Assembly (NCBI GenBank): GCA_964483325.1
Contig: CAZAAW010000055.1
Location: forward strand, 1 to 6,656
Source: CAZAAW01 sp964483325
GTDB taxonomy: Bacteria; Pseudomonadota; Alphaproteobacteria; Rhizobiales; Kaistiaceae
Direction of reading: 5' to 3'
DNA length: 6,656 nt
The notes beneath the pieces are model-generated. The model had not been told where the DNA came from, searched no databases, and saw only the letters and a list, made by a program, of their open reading frames with translations. A program made the position numbers and the translations under genes. Position 1 is the first letter of the stretch; each line of letters opens with the position of its first letter. This document shows positions 1 to 4,008 of this stretch, piece after piece.

Positions 1-78
1 GCCCTGGCGCGCAAGCTCCTCGTCATCCTCAATGCAAAGGCACGCGACGCGCGCACCGCAGCCGCCAATGCAACTTGA
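1..78 (+). mobile_element. C-terminal end of a probable IS110-type transposase (partial)
   Basis: Frame 1 of the plus strand is open from the window edge to a TGA at 76-78 and encodes 25 residues beginning ALARKLLVILNAKARD. The pattern RKLLVILNA followed by a short basic stretch is the usual C-terminus of IS110/IS1111-family transposases, which are DEDD-type enzymes whose elements lack conventional long inverted repeats. Only this tail is visible, so catalytic residues, full length and intactness cannot be judged. It is the only gene on the plus strand, and it converges on the phosphatase-like gene. The family call rests on one short motif recognised from memory. A different IS family, or a decayed remnant, remains possible. 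Confidence 0.5.
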
Positions 79-181
79 CACCCAAGATAGTCGCTCACCC
101 GTCCGCCTAGCCTCGCTGCGCTCACCAAGGCTCCCGGCCTCTCCCTATGGGAGAGGCAAGGGCCCCCCACGACAGCGCCCT
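79..181. other. Non-coding stretch between the transposase tail and the phosphatase-like gene
   Basis: These 103 bases separate two converging genes. They must hold any right end of the IS element, but no inverted terminal repeat or target duplication can be identified because the left end lies outside the window. The only clear structure is the hairpin at 137-157. In the alphaproteobacterial relatives I remember, infA (translation initiation factor IF-1) follows the phosphatase gene; no infA reading frame is present here. Confidence 0.5.
137..157 (-). terminator. Perfect 9-bp hairpin, possible transcription terminator or small palindromic repeat
   Basis: Bases 137-145 (gcctctccc) pair perfectly with 149-157 (gggagaggc) around a 3-base loop. 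The hairpin lies 25 to 45 bases beyond the TAA stop of the minus-strand phosphatase-like gene, where a terminator for the hisD operon would be expected. No T-run follows on either strand, so it is not a textbook Rho-independent terminator. The sequence resembles the ctctccc/gggagag palindromes scattered through rhizobial intergenic regions, so it may simply be such a repeat. Confidence 0.4.
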
Positions 182-685
182 TTACCCGATGGCCCGCTGG
201 ATCGTGCCGAATCTTTCGCGGATGCGTTTCGACAGGCTGTCGCGGACGTCGCGATAGGCGTCGAGGATCTGCTCGCGGCTGCCGGTGGCGGCGGTGGCGT
301 CGACGGTCGGCCAGTATTCCACCTCGACCGCCTCGGTGCGCGTCAGCTCCAGGGCGCGGTGATGCGCTTCCGGCGCCAGCGTCACCACCACGTCGAAGAA
401 GCTGTCCTCCAGGTCCTCGAAGGTCAGCGGCCGGTGGCGCGACAGGTCGATGCCGATCTCCTCCATCACAGCCACGGCGAACGGGTCCGGCTCGCCGCGC
501 CGCACCCCGGCGGAGGCGACATAGATGCCCGGCGGCAGCAGGCGCTGCGCCAGCGCCGCCGCCATCGGCGAGCGCACGGCGTTGAGATTGCAGGCGAACA
601 GGATGGCGGACGGCCGCCGCGGCGGTTTCGGCGCGCCCGGCACAGGCGGCGCGCCGGAAGCGGGAGGCCCCTCCGGCCCCGCCAT
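182..685 (-). CDS. Low-molecular-weight phosphatase-family protein (arsenate reductase/LMW-PTP fold)
   Basis: This 167-residue protein belongs to the LMW protein-tyrosine-phosphatase-like family that follows UPF0262 genes in alphaproteobacteria. The P-loop is CNLNAVRSP, with nucleophile Cys32 and phosphate-binding Arg38 (CX5RS). The candidate general acid is Asp129 in TVDATAATGSREQ, followed by the conserved LDAYRDVRD helix. Two details differ from what I expect of the family: Asn33 where relatives usually have Gly, and Asp-Ala where classical members have Asp-Pro. Residues 1-27 are a proline/alanine-rich extension without recognisable function. The start is supported by GGAAAGG six bases upstream, and no other ATG lies before the P-loop. 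It begins 2 nt after the UPF0262 stop, so the two are almost certainly co-transcribed. The substrate is unknown; annotation as arsenate reductase would go beyond the evidence. It is probably cytoplasmic. Confidence 0.88.
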   Translation of the reverse strand: MAGPEGPPASGAPPVPGAPKPPRRPSAILFACNLNAVRSPMAAALAQRLLPPGIYVASAGVRRGEPDPFAVAVMEEIGIDLSRHRPLTFEDLEDSFFDVVVTLAPEAHHRALELTRTEAVEVEYWPTVDATAATGSREQILDAYRDVRDSLSKRIRERFGTIQRAIG

Positions 686-687
686 GC

Positions 688-1197
688 TCAGCCTTTCCAG
701 TGCAGGGCGCAGACCAGCGTGAAGAGCCGCCGGGCGGTCTCGAAATCGACCTGGATCTTGCCCGCCAGCCGCTCGCGCAGGATCACCGACCCCTCGTTGT
801 GCAGGCCGCGCCGGCCCATGTCGATCGCCTCGATCTGCGCCGCATTGGCCGAGCGGATGGCGGCGTAATAGCTGTCGCAGACGAGGAAATAGTCGCGCAC
901 GATCTTGCGGAACGGCGTCAGCGACAGGATGTGGGTGATCAGCGGCTGGCCGGCCTCGTCGCTGATCGCCAGCACCAGCTTCTTCTCCACCATCGACAGG
1001 CGCAGGCGGAACGCCGTCCTGTCGCTGCCGACCGGCAGGAAGCGGTTGTCCTCCAGGAGGTCGTAGATCGCCGTCGCCCGCTCATGCTCGACATCCGGGC
1101 TGCCGCGCTGGATCGAATCGGGATCGAGCTCGACGGCGATGAGCTTGCCGGCGATGGAAGGATCGCGCTTCGGCTCGCTGGTGCGCGTCTCGCTCAT
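688..1197 (-). CDS. UPF0262 family protein
   Basis: This 169-residue protein matches the conserved alphaproteobacterial UPF0262 family from end to end. Hallmarks are SPDVEHERATAIYDLLEDN at about 33-51, THILSLTPFRKIVRDYF at about 88-104, the very conserved QIEAIDMGRRGLHNEGS at about 121-137, and a C-terminal KIQVDFETARRLFTLVCALH. It has no signal peptide, membrane segment or enzymatic motif that I can name, and it is probably a soluble cytoplasmic protein. The first roughly 16 residues are polar and poorly conserved. The start has a GAGG at 1203-1206 that overlaps the hisD stop codon with 5-base spacing, which suggests translational coupling to hisD (7-nt gap). The molecular function is not known. 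The conserved position between hisD and the phosphatase gene is the only clue. Confidence 0.93.
   Translation of the reverse strand: MSETRTSEPKRDPSIAGKLIAVELDPDSIQRGSPDVEHERATAIYDLLEDNRFLPVGSDRTAFRLRLSMVEKKLVLAISDEAGQPLITHILSLTPFRKIVRDYFLVCDSYYAAIRSANAAQIEAIDMGRRGLHNEGSVILRERLAGKIQVDFETARRLFTLVCALHWKG
692..698 (-). promoter_or_regulatory. Shine-Dalgarno of the phosphatase-like gene
   Basis: On the minus strand GGAAAGG lies 6 bases before the ATG at 683-685, inside the last codons of the UPF0262 gene. It supports the start that includes the proline-rich N-terminal extension and indicates close translational coupling. Confidence 0.6.
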
Positions 1198-1204
1198 CGC
1201 CGCC

Positions 1205-2497
1205 TCACAGGTTCATGCGGATGGCGACGCTGCGGGCGTGGCCGGCGAGGCCCTCGGCCTCGGCGAGAGCGATGGCGGCCGGGCCGAGAGCGCGCAGCTG
1301 CTCCGGGCCGCAGCGCAGGATCGACGTGCGCTTGACGAAATCGAGCACCGACAGGCCGGAGGAGAAGCGCGCCGAGCGCGCCGTCGGCAGCACATGGTTG
1401 GAGCCGCCGACATAGTCGCCGATCACCTCCGGCGTGTAGCGGCCGAGGAAGACGGCGCCGGCATTGCGGATGCCGGCGAGCAGCGCCTCCGGCTCGGCCA
1501 CCGCCAGCTCCAGATGCTCGGCGGCGATGCGGTCGGCGAGCGGCACGGCGTCCGCCAGCCTCTCCACGACGATCAGCGCGCCATAGTCGCGCCAGCTGGC
1601 GGCGGCGATCTCGGCCCGCGGCAGCGTGGCGAGCTGCCGCTCCACCGCCTCGGCCACCGCCTCGGCGAGGCGCGGCGAATCGGTGACGAGGATCGACTGC
1701 GCCGCCCGGTCGTGCTCGGCCTGGGCGAGGAGGTCGGCGGCGAGCCAGTCCGGATCGTTGTCGTCGTCGGCGATGACCAGCACCTCCGACGGGCCGGCGA
1801 TCATGTCGATGCCGACGGTGCCGAACACCTGGCGCTTGGCGGCCGCCACATAGGCATTGCCCGGCCCGACGATCTTGGCGACCGGCCGGATCGTGGCGGT
1901 GCCATAGGCGAGGGCGGCGACCGCCTGCGCCCCGCCGACGCGGTAGACCTCGTCGACGCCGGCAAGCCGCGCCGCCACCAGCACCAGCGGATTGACGACG
2001 CCATCCGGCGTCGGCACCACCATGACGAGGCGCGGCACGCCGGCGACCTTGGCCGGCACAGCATTCATCAGCACCGAGCTCGGATAGGCGGCGGTGCCGC
2101 CGGGCACGTAGAGGCCGGCCGAATCCACCGCCGTCCAGCGCGACCCGAGCTCGACGCCGATCGGGTCGACATAGCGGTCGTCGGCCGGCATCTGGCGGCG
2201 GTGATGGCTGGCGATGCGCTGCTGCGCCAGCTCCAGCGCGGCGCGCGTCTCGGCCGGCACCTCTGCCTCCGCCGCATCGAACTCGGCCTCGCTGAAGGCG
2301 AGCCGGCCGGCGTCGAGGCTCAGCCGGTCGAATTTCTCGGTATAGGCAAGGAGCGCCGCGTCGCCCTCCCGGCGCACGCCGTCGAGAATGGCGGCGACGG
2401 TGGCGGCGACATCGGCCGCGGCCTCGCGCTTGGCGGCGAGCAGGGCCGCGAAGCGGTCGGGAAAATCGGGCTGGCTGGCATCGAGCCTGACGGGCAT
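1205..2497 (-). CDS. hisD: Histidinol dehydrogenase
   Basis: HisD catalyses the last two steps of histidine biosynthesis, the NAD-dependent oxidation of L-histidinol through histidinal to L-histidine, as a Zn-containing cytoplasmic dimer. From the chosen start it has 430 residues, normal for the family. The signature KIVGPGNAYVAAAKRQVFG and the following DMIAGPSEVLVIAD are intact at about 208-244. Zn ligands corresponding to the E. coli enzyme are Gln259 and His262 (LLAQAEHD), Asp361 (GDYVGGSNHVLPT) and His420 (LAGHARSVAI). The catalytic Glu327-His328 pair is in AAEHLELAV. I chose the ATG at 2495-2497 (protein starts MPVRLDASQPDF) because GGAGG lies 5 bases before it. The ATG 12 bases further upstream would overlap that ribosome site. 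The gene sits 45 nt after DUF2948 and 7 nt before UPF0262, in a probable operon that contains no other his gene. Confidence 0.97.
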   Translation of the reverse strand: MPVRLDASQPDFPDRFAALLAAKREAAADVAATVAAILDGVRREGDAALLAYTEKFDRLSLDAGRLAFSEAEFDAAEAEVPAETRAALELAQQRIASHHRRQMPADDRYVDPIGVELGSRWTAVDSAGLYVPGGTAAYPSSVLMNAVPAKVAGVPRLVMVVPTPDGVVNPLVLVAARLAGVDEVYRVGGAQAVAALAYGTATIRPVAKIVGPGNAYVAAAKRQVFGTVGIDMIAGPSEVLVIADDDNDPDWLAADLLAQAEHDRAAQSILVTDSPRLAEAVAEAVERQLATLPRAEIAAASWRDYGALIVVERLADAVPLADRIAAEHLELAVAEPEALLAGIRNAGAVFLGRYTPEVIGDYVGGSNHVLPTARSARFSSGLSVLDFVKRTSILRCGPEQLRALGPAAIALAEAEGLAGHARSVAIRMNL

Positions 2498-2502
2498 CGG
2501 GT

Positions 2503-2507
2503 CCTCC
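2503..2507 (-). promoter_or_regulatory. Shine-Dalgarno that sets the hisD start
   Basis: GGAGG on the minus strand ends 5 bases before the ATG at 2495-2497. The competing upstream ATG (2507-2509) uses the first G of this site as its own third base, so it would lack its own ribosome site. This favours the 430-residue form over 434. Confidence 0.75.
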
Positions 2508-2542
2508 ATCCGCCGGTCAGGACAGGCACGGGAAGAGCGGAC

Positions 2543-3013
2543 TCAGGTCCCCGGCGAACGATCGGAAAGGTCGTGGGTGGGCTTGCTTCTGGTCTGCCAT
2601 GCGGCGCCGAGATCGGCAAGCTGCGCTTCGATGCATTCCACCTCGAGGCGCACGGCGCCGCCGCCGGCGAAGGTGATGAGGACATGGCCGCCCGGCGCCT
2701 CGGCGCCCGGCTCGAACACCACCGCCAGCATGTCGAGCACCGCATCGGGCACGTCGCGGCGGATCCTTGTCGCCTTGACCGACAGCACGCGGTCGAAATG
2801 CAGCGCCGCCCGCCGCCGCTCGAAGGACCGCCGCCGGCCCTCTTTGGCGGTCTCCCAGACGAAGCGGTTCATCGCCAGGGCAAAACGCCGCTGCCGCGGC
2901 AAAAACGCCATGTCGCCGATCCGCAGCACGGCATCCTGCACATGCGCCGACAGCACCGCCAGATCCTCGGCATCCAGCGCCACGAGCTTCAGAGGCGGGT
3001 TGGTCTCGATCAT
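2543..3013 (-). CDS. DUF2948 family protein
   Basis: This 156-residue protein matches the alphaproteobacterial DUF2948 family. The conserved N-terminus LKLVALDAEDLAVLSAHVQ (8-26) is followed by DAVLRIGDMAFLPRQRRFAL (27-46), MNRFVWE (48-54), the block RRRAALHFDRVLSVKA (66-81) and C-terminal ITFAGGGAVRLEVECIEAQL (113-132). No catalytic motif, signal peptide or membrane helix is visible. The start at 3011-3013 is chosen because family homology begins just after it. The frame stays open further upstream only through repeat DNA. A good ribosome site is not visible; a GTG six codons upstream is the closest alternative. The function is unknown. The gene lies just upstream of hisD with a 45-nt gap and is usually found between murA and hisD, but murA is absent here. 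Confidence 0.9.
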   Translation of the reverse strand: MIETNPPLKLVALDAEDLAVLSAHVQDAVLRIGDMAFLPRQRRFALAMNRFVWETAKEGRRRSFERRRAALHFDRVLSVKATRIRRDVPDAVLDMLAVVFEPGAEAPGGHVLITFAGGGAVRLEVECIEAQLADLGAAWQTRSKPTHDLSDRSPGT

Positions 3014-3236
3014 GGGCCGAAAGGTAATCACCGTGACGCCGGCGTTCAACGGGGAGGGGGGGTCCGATAGGGCCGTGCGCGTCCCCAGCGGCGCTCCCCA
3101 CCCGACCCCGCCTTGCGGCGGGGCCACCCTCACCGGAACGGGGAGGGTGGCGCGCGCCGATAGGCGCGTGACGGGTGGGGACCCACGCCGGGCCTGTCTC
3201 CGCCACGCCCCGGCCGCGTCACGCCCTGTCCCTCCG
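3014..3236. other. Non-coding region between engB and DUF2948
   Basis: This 223-base stretch is the longest without a gene. It holds the multi-hairpin repeat at 3095-3181, a G-rich run (ggggaggggggg, 3051-3062), and about 55 bases of GC-rich sequence adjacent to the engB stop with no clear feature. A promoter for the DUF2948-hisD operon would be expected here. The only candidate is a weak TTGAAC and GATTAC pair on the minus strand with 14-base spacing, which is too poor to call. Confidence 0.6.
3095..3181. repeat. Multi-hairpin palindromic intergenic repeat
   Basis: The outer arms pair over 10 bp: 3095-3104 (tccccacccg) with 3172-3181 (cgggtgggga). Inside are three consecutive hairpins: 3106-3112 with 3117-3123 (ccccgcc/ggcgggg, loop ttgc); 3124-3131 with 3143-3150 (ccaccctc/gagggtgg), whose loop contains a further ccg-gaa-cgg; and 3153-3158 with 3163-3168 (cgcgcc/ggcgcg, loop gata). 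The whole can fold as a cloverleaf-like four-way structure on either strand. It lacks tRNA features. It resembles the families of GC-rich intergenic palindromes found in rhizobial genomes, but I cannot assign a named family. In position it could also end engB transcription. Confidence 0.7.
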
Positions 3237-3884
3237 CTACCCCGCGAAGGCGGCGATCTCGGCCCTCAGCCGGTCGATGCCTTCGCCGGTCTCCGACGAG
3301 GTGGCGAGGATCTGCGGGTGCGCGGCGGGGCGTTTGGCGATGGCCTGCGCCACGCTGTCCCTGACCCGCGCCAGCTCGGCCGGCTTCGGCTTGTCGGCCT
3401 TGGTGAGGACGATCTGGTAGGACACCGCCGCCTTGTCGAGAAGGTCCAGCGCCTCAAGGTCGTTGGCGAGCAGCCCGTGGCGGCTGTCGACCAGCACATA
3501 GGCGCGGCGAAGGTTCGGGCGGCCGCGCAGATAGGCGAAGACGAGGCGCGTCCAGGCGCTGGAATCGGCCTTCGGGGCGCGGGCATAGCCGTAGCCGGGC
3601 ATGTCGACCAGCGTCAGGCCGGTATCGCCGGTGAAATAGTTGATCTCCTGCGTACGGCCGGGCGTGTTGGAGGTGCGGGCGAGGTCCTTGCGCCGCGTCA
3701 GGGCGTTGATCAGCGACGACTTGCCGACATTGGAGCGGCCGGCAAAGGCCACCTCGGTGCCCTCGATCGGCGGCAGGCCGGCGACCTTGGCGACGCCGAG
3801 CACGAAGCGCCACGGCCGCTCGAAGAGGAGCCGCCCCTTCTCCAGCGCCGCCGCATCGGGGCTTTTGTCGTCATCACTGCTCAA
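3237..3884 (-). CDS. engB: Ribosome biogenesis GTP-binding protein EngB (YihA/YsxC)
   Basis: EngB is a small TRAFAC-class GTPase needed for assembly of the 50S ribosomal subunit and essential in most bacteria tested. From a TTG start the protein has 215 residues, normal for the family. GTPase motifs are complete and in order: G1 GRSNVGKSS (49-57), G2 region TSNTPGRTQ (71-79) with Thr74, G3 DMPGYGYA (94-101), G4 TKAD (161-164) and G5 around TSSETGEG (195-202). The TTG at 3882-3884 is chosen because GGAGG lies 7 bases upstream and family homology starts about 15 residues later. The in-frame ATG at 4001 would read through a palindromic repeat and add 39 unrelated residues. In rhizobia engB usually follows yidC; here its upstream neighbour is the DNA ligase gene, 124 nt away. 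Confidence 0.96.
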   Translation of the reverse strand: MSSDDDKSPDAAALEKGRLLFERPWRFVLGVAKVAGLPPIEGTEVAFAGRSNVGKSSLINALTRRKDLARTSNTPGRTQEINYFTGDTGLTLVDMPGYGYARAPKADSSAWTRLVFAYLRGRPNLRRAYVLVDSRHGLLANDLEALDLLDKAAVSYQIVLTKADKPKPAELARVRDSVAQAIAKRPAAHPQILATSSETGEGIDRLRAEIAAFAG

Positions 3885-3891
3885 GGCGCAT

Positions 3892-3896
3892 CCTCC
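3892..3896 (-). promoter_or_regulatory. Shine-Dalgarno that points to a TTG start for engB
   Basis: GGAGG on the minus strand lies 7 bases before TTG (3882-3884). The ATG that immediately follows the GGAGG is out of frame with engB and reaches a stop after five codons. The site therefore serves the TTG start best. Confidence 0.75.
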
Positions 3897-3914
3897 AAAA
3901 ACGGGCCCGTAGGG
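3897..3914 (-). terminator. Terminator-like palindrome with T-run just before engB
   Basis: On the minus strand the self-complementary acgggcccgt (3901-3910) runs directly into TTTTT (3901-3897), right after the last arm of the 3907-4008 repeat. A long hairpin followed by five T residues resembles an intrinsic terminator for ligase transcription. The T-run touches the engB Shine-Dalgarno, so it would also lie in any engB leader. A palindrome without a loop is a weak terminator stem, so most of the stem would have to come from the neighbouring repeat. Confidence 0.35.
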
Positions 3915-4008
3915 TGGGCAAGGCGCGCAGCGCTTTGCCCACGCGGTCAAATCACCGGCGTGCCATGTCCCGCGTGGGCAAACGCTTACGGCGTTGCCCA
4001 CCCTACGG
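3907..4008. repeat. Inverted palindromic repeat abutting the ligase stop codon
   Basis: Outer arms of 15 bp match perfectly: 3907-3921 (ccgtagggtgggcaa) with 3994-4008 (ttgcccaccctacgg). Inner arms also match: 3934-3946 (tttgcccacgcgg) with 3970-3982 (ccgcgtgggcaaa). Each half is itself a hairpin (gtgggcaa ... ttgcccac), so the element is two related palindromes in inverted orientation around a 23-base centre. The gtagggtgggcaa/ttgcccaccctac sequence is a type of dispersed repeat I have seen in many proteobacterial intergenic regions. It ends at 4008 and the ligase TAG occupies 4009-4011, so it may supply the terminator hairpin for the ligase gene. Confidence 0.8.

Noticed and set aside
3019..3048. 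Promoter for DUF2948-hisD on the minus strand (TTGAAC and GATTAC)
   Set aside because: The spacing is 14 bases, the -10 is poor and it would leave almost no leader before the ATG.
1139..3070. A 643-codon open frame on the plus strand opposite hisD and DUF2948
   Set aside because: It is antisense to genes with clear family homology, is rich in Arg, Gly, His and Ala, shows no recognisable domain and runs across several gene borders. High GC at third positions removes stop codons from the opposite strand.
3014..3133. Upstream start for the DUF2948 protein giving 196 residues
   Set aside because: The extra 40 residues come from the multi-hairpin repeat, and family similarity begins only after the ATG at 3013.
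3095..3181. tRNA gene suggested by the cloverleaf-like fold
   Set aside because: There is no T-loop, no anticodon arm of the right size, and the stems have wrong lengths and order. It is better explained as a palindromic repeat.
3885..4001. ATG start for engB at 4001
   Set aside because: The added residues are a translation of the palindromic repeat, and the TTG at 3884 has a well-placed GGAGG.
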